A stretch of 64,000 nucleotides of DNA from Acidimicrobiia bacterium. Its GTDB lineage: Bacteria > Actinomycetota > Acidimicrobiia > Acidimicrobiales > AC-14. Each line of letters opens with the position of its first letter. Positions within the stretch are counted from its first letter, which is position 1. Where the stretch lies: the NCBI GenBank assembly GCA_023265025.1, contig JAHFUP010000005.1:24492-88491 (forward strand), given 5' to 3'. Below the pieces are notes generated by a model, which had not been told where the DNA came from, searched no databases, and saw nothing but the letters and a program-made list of their open reading frames with translations. Made by a program: the position numbers and the translations under genes. Of the stretch, positions 25,985 to 34,357 are shown piece after piece.

Positions 25985-26690
25985 CGTCCAGGTCGCGCGG
26001 CGGATCGCCGAGCGCCATCCGGAGGTACTGGTCGGGGGTCTCCAGGCGTCCAATCTGCGGGCCGCGGCGGCCACCGCCGCCGGCCAGCCCTTCCCGGATG
26101 ACACGGCGATCGCCCTCGTCAGCCAGGACGTCACCATCGAGTTGGTCGCCGACCATCCCCTGATCAAGGACTGGCGGACAGCCATCGCCGCCTGCGGCCT
26201 GAAGCCGTCGACCTACAAATCCAGCCCCGAGCAGCTGGCCCGGCGCACGCTCAAGAGCGGGCCGGTCCGCACCGGGCTGGCGCTGGTCGACCTCTACTGC
26301 GAGGTCGCCACCCGCAACCTGGCCCCGCTCGGCGGCTACGACGTGGCGCGGCTGCCGTCCGACCGGATCGAGCTGCGCCTGGCCAACCCCGCCGGCGACA
26401 CCTTCGCACCCCTCGGCAGCGGCGACATGCCGCTCACCGACCGGGTTGCGGTCTACGCCGCCGGCTCCACGGTCGTCTGCTGGGCCTACAACTGCCGTGA
26501 CTCCCGGGACACTTGCCTGACCGAGGAGACGGAGGTCGGCCTGTTCATCGGCGAGGCGGTCACCGCCCGCCAGCACGACGCCCTGCGCACCGCCCTCCAC
26601 GACCTCGCCGGCCGGCTGGCCGCCGCCGGCGCCGGCGTGGGCCCGATCGTCTACGCCGACCGGCACACGCCGGAGGTCACCATCGATTGA
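25977..26690 (+). CDS. B3/B4-domain protein (PheRS beta tRNA-editing-like fold)
   Basis: The 237-residue product matches stand-alone B3/B4 domain proteins, the fold that edits mischarged Tyr-tRNA(Phe) in phenylalanyl-tRNA synthetase. The core is VRTGLALVDLYCEVATRNLA, LGGYDVARLPSDRIELRLA and STVVCWAYNCRDS. Free-standing versions are widespread but poorly understood; a trans-editing or amino-acid-binding role is inference. It overlaps the desaturase gene (ATG 25977 inside its end), so the two are co-translated. Confidence 0.75.
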   Translation: MPSVQVARRIAERHPEVLVGGLQASNLRAAAATAAGQPFPDDTAIALVSQDVTIELVADHPLIKDWRTAIAACGLKPSTYKSSPEQLARRTLKSGPVRTGLALVDLYCEVATRNLAPLGGYDVARLPSDRIELRLANPAGDTFAPLGSGDMPLTDRVAVYAAGSTVVCWAYNCRDSRDTCLTEETEVGLFIGEAVTARQHDALRTALHDLAGRLAAAGAGVGPIVYADRHTPEVTID

Positions 26691-26696
26691 GCATTT

Positions 26697-26715
26697 GTGT
26701 ACCTCAGAGGTACAC
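26697..26715. promoter_or_regulatory. Perfect palindromic operator candidate
   Basis: GTGTACCT-CAG-AGGTACAC is an 8-bp perfect inverted repeat with 3-bp spacer. It starts 6 bp after the stop of the preceding gene and ends 29 bp before the chosen start of the AAA ATPase gene. Its size and position fit a dimeric repressor site at that promoter. The binding factor is unknown. Confidence 0.6.
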
Positions 26716-26744
26716 GATTGCACACTCGATGCCAAACTTCCCCC

Positions 26745-29123
26745 GTGCGGAAGCGGCCTTTCGTCGTCATGTCCGCCGCCTTGATGGGCGTGTACGTGCT
26801 GGCGGCCGCCATACTGCTGGCGACCAAGGACTTCGACGACAGGGGCCCGCTCTCGTTCAACGCCGGCGAGCCGCTCCAGGGGCCGACGGCCCAAGGCGTG
26901 GCCGAGCAGTGCTTCCCCGGTGCCACGTCGGTCGACGTCTTCAGCGCGGTGTTACGCGACCGCGTGTACTACGCCTGCTATCAGGTCGAGGACGACGGGT
27001 CGGTCCGGAAGGCCAAGGTGGTGAACGGCCAGGGGCGGGTCGTCAATGACGCCGGCCTCATCAAGGAGAGTGGAGCGTGGCCGTGGATCGCCACCGTGGA
27101 CAACGCCACCGACCTCACCTTCGGCGCCGTCGGGCTGGGCGCCATCCTCGGGCTGGGCTGGCTGTACGGCCGGAGGGGCCGGCCACCGGCCCCGACCGCC
27201 GGCGAGCCGTGGTGGTCACGGCCCGGCGTGCTCGTGGTCCTGGCCCTCATCCCCTGCGCCGGCTGGCTCGCCCTCGCCCTGCTCCCCCGCGTCGACCGCC
27301 GGCGAAAGGCGCGCGCGGCCATCCAGGCGGTGTTGGCGTTCACCGGGTTCATCCTGTTCGGCTTCCTCAGCAGCAGCGCGTCGTCGGGTGACACCTGGGG
27401 CCTGGTGGTGAGCGGCCTGCTGGCCGCCGGCCTCGCCGTCGCCATCATCGGGAGCCGTACGCTGCAGCCCGTGGCCGCTTCGGCCGCCGTGCCGACGCCG
27501 ACGCCGGCCCGGGCACCGACGCCGGCGCCACCGGCACCGGCCGCCGACGGCCCGCCGCCGTTCCAGCTCCAGGGCCCGGCCGACCTGCCGACCTTCGCCG
27601 ACGTCGGTGGCATGCACGCCCTGAAGGACGAGCTGAAGGACACCTTCGGGCTCATGCTCGCCTTCGCCGGCGAGGCCCGCGCCTACCGTCTCCGCTGGAA
27701 CGGGCTCCTGCTCCACGGCCCGCCCGGCGTGGGCAAGTCGTTCATCGCCCGGGCCACCGCCGGCGAGTTCGGCCTCAACCTCGTCCACGTCACGACCGCC
27801 GACGTGGTCTCCCCCTACGCCGGCGAGGCGGCCCGCAACCTGCGCCAGGCCTTCGAGTTCGCCGCCACCCGCATTCCAACCATCCTCTTCTTCGACGAGT
27901 TCGACTCGATCGCCCAGCGCCGGGACGACTTCGGTAACCAGGAGTCCCGGCGCACGGTCAACGAGCTCCTGCGCACCCTGGAGCAGTGGCGACGGGTCCC
28001 TGAGCTCATCGTGATGGCGGCCACCAACAACCTCGACTCCCTCGACCCGGCGGCCATTCGTCCGGGCCGCTTCGACCGCCATATCCGCGTCGACATGCCC
28101 GACGCGCCGGCCCGGGCCGCCATCTTCGGCGCCGCCCTGAAGGGCCGGCCCCTGGCGCCCGACGTCGACGTCGAGCGGCTGGCGGTCAGCGCCGAGGGAC
28201 TGACTCCGGCGGCGATCGTCCGGGCCGTCGACGCCGCCGCCCTCGCCGCATTCGAGGAGTCCACCGACTCCGGGCAGGTCGTCGCGCTCACCGCCGCCCA
28301 CCTGCGCGCCGCCCTCGAGCAGCGGGGCGGCACCGACCGGCCGACCGTCGAGGACTGGACCTGGGACAAGCTCATCCTGCCGGCGGCGACCAAGGCCGAG
28401 CTGCAGCAGGTCGTCGCCATGGTCAAGAACCCCGAGCTGGCCCGCACGCTGGGCGTGGAACCTCCTACCGGTCTGCTGCTCACCGGCCCGCCGGGCACAG
28501 GCAAGACCACCATCGCCAAAGTCCTCGCCGCCCAGGCCGGCTGCTCCTTCTACCCGATCACCGGCGCGGATGTGACCAGCCCGTGGCTGGGCGAGTCGGA
28601 GCGCTCCATCGCCCGCCTCTTCGAGCGGGCCCGGACCAACCAGCCGTCGATCATCTTCCTCGACGAGATCGACGCCATCGCCGGCAAGCGGGGCGAGTGG
28701 GGCGGCTACGACCGCCAGATCAACCAGCTACTGGCCGAGATCGACGGGGTGGGCGGACAGCGGGGCGTCTTCGTGCTCGGCGCCACCAACCGGCCCGACC
28801 AGCTCGACCCCGCCCTGCTCCGGGGCGGCCGGCTGTCCCGCACCATCGAGATCCCCCTGCCCGACGCCGCCGGCCGCGCCGCCCTGCTCAAGCTGTTCAC
28901 CGCCGGCATGCCGCTGGAGGGGGTCGACGTCGACGGCCTCGCCCGCCGCACGGCCGGCCTGAGTGGCGCCGACCTGAAGGCCCTCTGCCAGCAGGCCGCG
29001 GTCGAGGCCCTGACCCGCTCGTCGGCGGTCGTCACGGGCGCCGACCTGGACGCCGCCCTGGCCAAGCGGGGCGGTCGCGCGCCGGATGCGGCTGACCGGG
29101 GCCGCGCCGGCCCCTACATCTAA
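26745..29123 (+). CDS. Membrane-anchored double-AAA ATPase (CDC48/VAT-like)
   Basis: GTG 26745 puts the start just before the first membrane helix (FVVMSAALMGVYVLAAAILL). The 792-residue product has further hydrophobic helices at about residues 120-240, a Pro/Ala linker, then two AAA modules. The first has Walker A HGPPGVGKS (about 325) and Walker B FFDEFDSIA (about 382); the second has LTGPPGTGKTT (about 580), FLDEIDAIAG (about 636) and ATNRPDQLDPALLRGGR. Both keep Walker residues. No protease domain is present, unlike FtsH. Likely an unfoldase/segregase at the membrane. A palindromic operator lies upstream. Confidence 0.85.
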   Translation: MRKRPFVVMSAALMGVYVLAAAILLATKDFDDRGPLSFNAGEPLQGPTAQGVAEQCFPGATSVDVFSAVLRDRVYYACYQVEDDGSVRKAKVVNGQGRVVNDAGLIKESGAWPWIATVDNATDLTFGAVGLGAILGLGWLYGRRGRPPAPTAGEPWWSRPGVLVVLALIPCAGWLALALLPRVDRRRKARAAIQAVLAFTGFILFGFLSSSASSGDTWGLVVSGLLAAGLAVAIIGSRTLQPVAASAAVPTPTPARAPTPAPPAPAADGPPPFQLQGPADLPTFADVGGMHALKDELKDTFGLMLAFAGEARAYRLRWNGLLLHGPPGVGKSFIARATAGEFGLNLVHVTTADVVSPYAGEAARNLRQAFEFAATRIPTILFFDEFDSIAQRRDDFGNQESRRTVNELLRTLEQWRRVPELIVMAATNNLDSLDPAAIRPGRFDRHIRVDMPDAPARAAIFGAALKGRPLAPDVDVERLAVSAEGLTPAAIVRAVDAAALAAFEESTDSGQVVALTAAHLRAALEQRGGTDRPTVEDWTWDKLILPAATKAELQQVVAMVKNPELARTLGVEPPTGLLLTGPPGTGKTTIAKVLAAQAGCSFYPITGADVTSPWLGESERSIARLFERARTNQPSIIFLDEIDAIAGKRGEWGGYDRQINQLLAEIDGVGGQRGVFVLGATNRPDQLDPALLRGGRLSRTIEIPLPDAAGRAALLKLFTAGMPLEGVDVDGLARRTAGLSGADLKALCQQAAVEALTRSSAVVTGADLDAALAKRGGRAPDAADRGRAGPYI

Positions 29124-29133
29124 AGGAGCACCG

Positions 29134-29586
29134 TTGGTCTGCATCTTCTGCATCGCCGTCCTGGCCATCGTCGCCGGCGCGCTCACCGCGGCCAGTCTCG
29201 ACGACATCGAGGAGCAGCTGGCCGACAAGGCGACCGGCGAGGTGACGCGGGTGAGCGACACCGAGTCGGTGGCCCGCTTCGAGCTGACCGTGGACGTCGG
29301 CGGCAAGGAGGCACCCGTGGCCGTCACTCTCTACAAGGAGCACAGCCGGGCCCGCATCCAGGTGCTGACCCACGCGTTGACGCCCGAGGAGGTCAAGCGG
29401 CTGGAGGACGAGCTGGCCGAGGCGATCGGCGCCAAGATCGTCGACCGGTCGAGTCCCGAGGCCGAGGCCGACGAGCCCGCCCACGAGCACCCCACGAAGG
29501 ACACCGAACGGGAGGCCGAGCGCGTCGACGCGCCGCCGGCCCCCGAGCGCACCCGCGAGCCCGAGCCGCCCCGGGGCGCGCCCTGA
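29134..29586 (+). CDS. Membrane-anchored protein of unknown function
   Basis: TTG 29134 follows AAAGGAGC, 10 bp after the AAA ATPase stop. The 150-residue product has an N-terminal hydrophobic helix (VCIFCIAVLAIVAGALTAAS), a small domain (about 35-110: SVARFELTVDVGGKEAPVAV) and a highly charged Glu/Pro tail. Genetic coupling to the AAA ATPase suggests an accessory factor or adaptor, which is inference. Confidence 0.65.
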   Translation: MVCIFCIAVLAIVAGALTAASLDDIEEQLADKATGEVTRVSDTESVARFELTVDVGGKEAPVAVTLYKEHSRARIQVLTHALTPEEVKRLEDELAEAIGAKIVDRSSPEAEADEPAHEHPTKDTEREAERVDAPPAPERTREPEPPRGAP

Positions 29587-29736
29587 CCACAAACGTTCGC
29601 CCACTTCGACCGAATGGAGTGAGCGAAGCGAACGAATGAGGTCGAGGCGCTAGCGCTACGCTCAGAGGGTCGTTCCTCCGGACCCGGGAGCGAGACCATT
29701 CCCGTTCGAATCAGACGCCTGGCCGATGAGCTGAAG

Positions 29737-30015
29737 ATGCGGCGCCGGCGGCTCGACGCGTTCCGCGACCACACGGCGTGGCCGGGCAAGGCCCGCGCCC
29801 GAGCCCGCGAGGAGGCCCAGTACGACCATTGTCTCGTGGTCGCCGCGCAGATGCTGGAGCTGCCGGTGCCCGACGAGAAGCCGGGGCCCGGGTGTCCCTT
29901 GCCACCGCAGGCCCGGGGCCTGCTCGAGGACCGCCTGGCCGCCGCCGGCCTGGACGTGTTCTCCCCCCGCCGCTGCGACGAGGACATCCTCGACGACGGC
30001 GACCCCGTCTTCTGA
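29737..30015 (+). CDS. Small protein of unknown function
   Basis: The 92-residue product (MRRRRLDAFRDHTAWPGKAR, then EEAQYDHCLVVAAQMLELPV and GLLEDRLAAAGLDVFSPR) is mostly helical by composition with a C-terminal acidic stretch. The frame is open for about 12 codons upstream without a usual start codon, so the true start is uncertain. No family recognised. Confidence 0.5.
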   Translation: MRRRRLDAFRDHTAWPGKARARAREEAQYDHCLVVAAQMLELPVPDEKPGPGCPLPPQARGLLEDRLAAAGLDVFSPRRCDEDILDDGDPVF

Positions 30016-30033
30016 CCCCGGGCCCTCGCCGGC

Positions 30034-32781
30034 CTACGGCGAGCAGTCTCCGAAGCCGATGTCCCCCGCGTCGGCCACGCAGGTGTCGCCGGCGACGTGC
30101 GGGCCCCCCGAGTAACGGTCACCCGCGACACCGTCGACGGTGTTGAGCGAATCGTCGCCCGGCCCGCCGGCCAGCTCGTCGGGCGCGCCGGCCCCGCCGA
30201 TGAGCGTGTCGTTGCCCTCGCCGCCCGCGAGTTTGTCGGCGCCGCCCTCCCCGTAGAGCGTGTCGTTGCCGTCGACGCCGTAGATCTCGTCGTTGCCGTC
30301 GCCACCGCAGACCGTGTCGTTGCCGGCACCGGCGAAGATCCTGTCGTTGCCCTCGAGGCCGAAGATGAAGTCGTCGCCGGCCGTGCCGAGGAGGTTGTCA
30401 GGGCCGGGGCCGCCGATGATCGCCCCGACCGGCGGGGCCGTCGTCAGCACGCACGGGTCGAGCGGGACCGCGATGCGCCAGGCGCCCCGACCCTGGGTGC
30501 CGACGAACACGTTGATCGTCCCGGCCGGCTCGTGGTCGAAGTAGGCGAAGAAGGGGCGGGGCAGGTGCGGGACGCCAGACGTGTTCGACGTCCGGGGGTC
30601 GGTCAGCAACGACCAGTTGAGGCCGCCGTTGCGGGACAGGAACACGCCCGAGTCGCGACCGCCGGCCACGATCGTGTTGGAATCTTCGGGGTCGAAGGCG
30701 ACCAGCGTCGGCTGCACGTACCCGGCGAAGCCGGTGAAGCTGGTGGCGCCGGCGCCATTGGCCGTCTGCATCTGGAAGTCGCCGTTGCCGTCCATGAGCG
30801 AGGTGAGGCCGGCGTCCACCGTCCAGGTCGCGCCGCCATCGATCGACCGGATCATCTGGGCGCCCTTGGGCCCGGAGAGGTGCGACGCGTAGAGGCGGTT
30901 GGGGTTGGCGGGGTCGGCCCCGAAGATCTCGATACCGCTCGTGGCGCTGAAGTTGTTGTCGATCCGCGTCCAGGTGCCGGCCAGGCCCTGGAGCCGCCAC
31001 AGCTGGAACGGGCCCCGGTTGCCGCCTGTCTCGAAGACGCCGAGGCAGCCGGTCTGCGCGTAGAAGGTCGGCGTCCCGGCCAGCATCGAGACCTGGACGC
31101 CGCAGAAGCCGCCGGCGGGGGCACCGGTGCCGAGGGCGGTCCAGACGACAGGGTTGGCCGTGATGTCGGCGGTCGTAGATGCGCCCGACCCGCTGACGGA
31201 GACGAAGGAGTTGCCCCCGAGGGAGCGGATGTTGTCCGGGAACGTGAAGAGGTCGACGCCCTGGGTCGCAGTACCGGGGGCGAAGCCCATCACGCCCACG
31301 GGCGCGGTCATGCCGGGAACGCTGTGGAACTGGCCGTAGCCCGACCAGAGGTCCCACACGACACGGGTCGGGTTGGCGCCGATGTTGAAGACGTCGCAGC
31401 AGTGGGGGAAGTTCCACGTCGGCGGGCTGGCGCCGGCGTTGGACGTGCCCATGGCGCCGTTGTCCTGGGCGCCGAGGTAGAGGTTCTCGTTGGCGTCGCC
31501 GGCCTGGTCGGCGCCGGTCATCGAGTAGAGCCACAGGGCGTGGAGGCCCACGTTGGCCCGCGTCCACCCTGGCGTCTGGCAGGCGGGGTTGACGCCCCCG
31601 GCGGAGTGCACCCCGCCGTCGGAGGAATAGACCCGCGGGCAGCGGTCGTTGGCCACGCCGGTGTCGAACACGACGTCGCCGGTGTCGGCGTGGGCGCCCG
31701 CCTGGGCGTTGACCCACGTCGCCACCGTCGGGCAGCGGTTGGCCCCGCCCGGCGCCGGCATGGCCGGCGTGGTGCAGCCGGCCCGGAAGAGGTTGACGCC
31801 CCGGCCGACCCAGAGGTCGAAGCCGGCGGTGCGGTCGTTGACCGTGACGAAGGGGATGCGGCTGCCGTCGGATGCGCCGGCGAACTCGGTCCACGTGGCG
31901 CCCGTGTCATCGCTCTCGAACACGCGGCCGCCGAACTCCACGAACAGGACGTAGTTCTCGTCGGGCGAGGCGGTGACCGTGCACCGGCCGAAGGCCAGGG
32001 CGCCGGGGAGGTTGCCGATGACAGACGTCCACATCGCCCCGCCGTCGGTCGAGCGGTGCACGCCGTCGTTGCCGCAGGCCAGCACCGTGCCGTCGCCCTG
32101 GACATAGATGTCCCATACGTTGGTGGCCGCATCGCCGGGGGTCGGGTCGGAGAAGGCCCACGTGGCGCCGCCGTCGCTGGTACGCCCGACTCCACAGTTG
32201 GTGCCGATGACCGCGTTGCCATTGGTGGCGTTGATTCCGATCCCGAACGCGGACGGGGCGGCGCGCCGGAGGGCCGGGCACCCGCCGTAGGTGGCCGAGG
32301 CGGCGGCCGGCGGCGTGGCCGTGGCCGCGTGGGTCCAGGTGGCGCCGGCGTCGCCGGAGCTCTCGATGCCCGACACCGAGTTGGCGGCCCGGCCGTCGAA
32401 GAACGACGTGGCGTACACCCGGTTGTTGTTCGTCGGGTCGACCTCGACGTCCCATGCCACCATCGGACGGTGGCCCGAGAGGAAGGTCCAGCTGGCCGCG
32501 CCGTTCGTCGTCTTGTAGATGCCACCGAACTCGGTTGCCGCATAGAACACCTGGTTGTTGGCGCTGGCGCTGGCCAGGCCGTTCACCCGGCCACCGGTGG
32601 AGCTGTTGGCGTTCGGGTTGGTGGACGCGTCCGGGTTCACGTCGGTGAACGTGATGGCCGTCGGCACGACCGCGGCCGCCGGCCCGGCGGTGACGATCTG
32701 CACGGCCGCGGAACCGACCAGGAGGCCGGCGACGACCGCCCGTGCCAACAGCTTCCGATCGAGAGCCCTCACGTCGGCCAC
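30034..32781 (-). CDS. Large secreted sialidase-like (BNR/VPS10-type) repeat protein with RTX tail
   Basis: GTG 32781 follows a GAGGGGGAAAG site. The 915-residue product has a signal peptide (LLARAVVAGLLVGSAAVQIV, cleavage near AAA|VV). A long region has at least six Asp-box-like turns (SGDAGATW, SDGGATWAF, STDGGAMW, SDDTGATW, SIDGGATW, SRNGGLNW) between about residues 70 and 760, typical of seven- to ten-bladed propellers. About eight RTX calcium-binding nonapeptides follow near residues 785-880 (GGDGNDEIYGVDGNDTLYGE). No glycosidase active-site set is evident. Likely an extracellular binding or adhesin-like protein. Confidence 0.82.
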   Translation of the reverse strand: MADVRALDRKLLARAVVAGLLVGSAAVQIVTAGPAAAVVPTAITFTDVNPDASTNPNANSSTGGRVNGLASASANNQVFYAATEFGGIYKTTNGAASWTFLSGHRPMVAWDVEVDPTNNNRVYATSFFDGRAANSVSGIESSGDAGATWTHAATATPPAAASATYGGCPALRRAAPSAFGIGINATNGNAVIGTNCGVGRTSDGGATWAFSDPTPGDAATNVWDIYVQGDGTVLACGNDGVHRSTDGGAMWTSVIGNLPGALAFGRCTVTASPDENYVLFVEFGGRVFESDDTGATWTEFAGASDGSRIPFVTVNDRTAGFDLWVGRGVNLFRAGCTTPAMPAPGGANRCPTVATWVNAQAGAHADTGDVVFDTGVANDRCPRVYSSDGGVHSAGGVNPACQTPGWTRANVGLHALWLYSMTGADQAGDANENLYLGAQDNGAMGTSNAGASPPTWNFPHCCDVFNIGANPTRVVWDLWSGYGQFHSVPGMTAPVGVMGFAPGTATQGVDLFTFPDNIRSLGGNSFVSVSGSGASTTADITANPVVWTALGTGAPAGGFCGVQVSMLAGTPTFYAQTGCLGVFETGGNRGPFQLWRLQGLAGTWTRIDNNFSATSGIEIFGADPANPNRLYASHLSGPKGAQMIRSIDGGATWTVDAGLTSLMDGNGDFQMQTANGAGATSFTGFAGYVQPTLVAFDPEDSNTIVAGGRDSGVFLSRNGGLNWSLLTDPRTSNTSGVPHLPRPFFAYFDHEPAGTINVFVGTQGRGAWRIAVPLDPCVLTTAPPVGAIIGGPGPDNLLGTAGDDFIFGLEGNDRIFAGAGNDTVCGGDGNDEIYGVDGNDTLYGEGGADKLAGGEGNDTLIGGAGAPDELAGGPGDDSLNTVDGVAGDRYSGGPHVAGDTCVADAGDIGFGDCSP

Positions 32782-32852
32782 CTTTCCCCCTCGCTCCGCA
32801 CCTGCCCCCCGCCGCCGTCGGATGGTACTGCGAGTATCGTGAGAAGGTGTCG

Positions 32853-33467
32853 ATGGATCGCAGGCGGCGCGTGTGGCGGCTGCCTGCCGGCGCCCTCGTC
32901 GTCCTCCTGATGGCCGGCGCCTGCGGTGCAAGCGGCTCCGACAACGGCGCCGCGCAGGAGCCGGTGTCGACGACCGGCGAGCAGTCCACGACGTCCCCGG
33001 CCGCCGGCACCGGCACGACCGCCCCGGTCACGACCAGCCCCGTCGGAACGCAGGCGAGCACCACCCGCCCGCCGGCGTCGACGGGGTCATCGACCACGCT
33101 CGGCGGCCCGGGCTTTCCGCCATCGACACCGCCCTCCCAGCCCGTGGTCACCGGGCCCAGCGCCGGGGCGGTGGCGACCGGGCTGACGGCCCTGCCCGGA
33201 TGCGAGAACGGCCGGGCGCTGGTCAAGCTGTCGTGGCAGCCGGCGGGGACGAACGAGCAGACGGTGGCGGTCTCGGCCCGACGGGACGGGCTGGACACGG
33301 GCAACTACACGACCAGCGAGATCCTGGCGGCCAACCAGTCGACCTACGCGCTGCGTGACTCCCAGCCTGGCGGCATCTACTACTGGCGGGTGCTGACCCG
33401 GCGCAGCGGCGAGTGGGCCGCCAGCGCCACCGCGCAGTTCGAAGGGCCGACCTGCGTCGCATTCTGA
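32853..33467 (+). CDS. Putative lipoprotein with fibronectin-like domain
   Basis: ATG 32853 follows GAGAAGG. The 204-residue product has a lipoprotein-like signal (LPAGALVVLLMAGACG; lipid Cys near residue 22) and a Ser/Thr/Pro linker of about 85 residues. A compact beta domain (about 115-204: ALVKLSWQPAGTNEQTVAVS ... GIYYWRVLTRRSGEWAAS) has the W and Y-x-W-R-V pattern of fibronectin type III folds. It diverges from the large secreted gene with only 71 bp between starts. Confidence 0.7.
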   Translation: MDRRRRVWRLPAGALVVLLMAGACGASGSDNGAAQEPVSTTGEQSTTSPAAGTGTTAPVTTSPVGTQASTTRPPASTGSSTTLGGPGFPPSTPPSQPVVTGPSAGAVATGLTALPGCENGRALVKLSWQPAGTNEQTVAVSARRDGLDTGNYTTSEILAANQSTYALRDSQPGGIYYWRVLTRRSGEWAASATAQFEGPTCVAF

Positions 33468-33548
33468 GCCGGCACCATTTTGACCCCGCCGGCGTTGTAG
33501 ACATGGAGGACGGGCGCGGCGCCCGTCCACGTCCGAGGAGGACATACC

Positions 33549-34316
33549 GTGCGTACCAGCAACAACCCGGCGCTCACCCGGAGCCCGGCGTTCACCGAGC
33601 AGCGGCTGCGGACCGTCGACCCGCTCGAGGAGGCCTACGCCAGACGCAGCGCCACCGGTCGGGAGACCGGGCGCATGACCGTCGACGGCGTGGTCAACCG
33701 CACGGGCCTGCTCCTGCTGATCGCCTTCGCCACCGGGGCGGTCACCTGGGCGCTCGACCTGGGCGGCCTGGTGTTCCCCGCCGCCATCGTCGGCCTGATC
33801 CTCGGCCTGGTCATCAGCTTCAAGCAGGTGACGAACCCCGGCGTGATCATGGCCTATGCCGCGATCGAGGGCGTCTTCCTTGGTGGCATCAGCCAGTTCT
33901 TCGACGCCCGCTACCCCGGCATCGTCATCCAGGCCGTCGTCGGCACCGCGGCGGTGGCCGGCGGCGTGCTCGCCCTCTACAAGAGCGGGCGGATCAAGGT
34001 GACACCCCAGTTCACCAAGATGGTCGTCGGCGCGACGATCGGCTTCTTCGCCCTGGTGATGGTGAACCTGGTGGCCGGCTTCTTCGTCAGCGGCGGCCTC
34101 GGCCTGCGTGAAGGGCCCATCGGGATCGTCTTCGGCCTGTTCGCCATCGGCCTGGCGTCGATGAACCTGATCCTGGACTTCGACCTGATCGAGCGGGGCG
34201 CCAAGGCCGGGCTGCCCGAGAACTACGGCTGGTTCGCCTCCTTCGCCATTCTCGTCACCCTGGTCTGGCTCTACATCGAGATCCTGCGCCTGCTGGCCAA
34301 CCTGCGCCGGAACTAA
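33549..34316 (+). CDS. Bax inhibitor-1/YccA-family membrane protein
   Basis: GTG 33549 follows GAGGAGG. The 255-residue product has a soluble N-terminus of about 45 residues and seven hydrophobic helices with BI-1 landmarks: AYAAIEGVFLGGISQFF and MNLILDFDLIERG, the latter containing paired Asp residues that form the pH-sensing site in relatives. The family forms calcium-leak channels. Monocistronic as far as visible. Confidence 0.85.
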   Translation: MRTSNNPALTRSPAFTEQRLRTVDPLEEAYARRSATGRETGRMTVDGVVNRTGLLLLIAFATGAVTWALDLGGLVFPAAIVGLILGLVISFKQVTNPGVIMAYAAIEGVFLGGISQFFDARYPGIVIQAVVGTAAVAGGVLALYKSGRIKVTPQFTKMVVGATIGFFALVMVNLVAGFFVSGGLGLREGPIGIVFGLFAIGLASMNLILDFDLIERGAKAGLPENYGWFASFAILVTLVWLYIEILRLLANLRRN

Positions 34317-34357
34317 CCCCGACGGTATCCTTGGGCCGTCGGGGAACGGGGGTCGGC

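Noticed and set aside
30097..32910. A 937-codon open frame on the plus strand
   Set aside because: It is the mirror of the secreted propeller/RTX gene; its product is Gly/Val/Arg-rich without motifs, whereas the minus strand has signal peptide, Asp boxes and RTX repeats.
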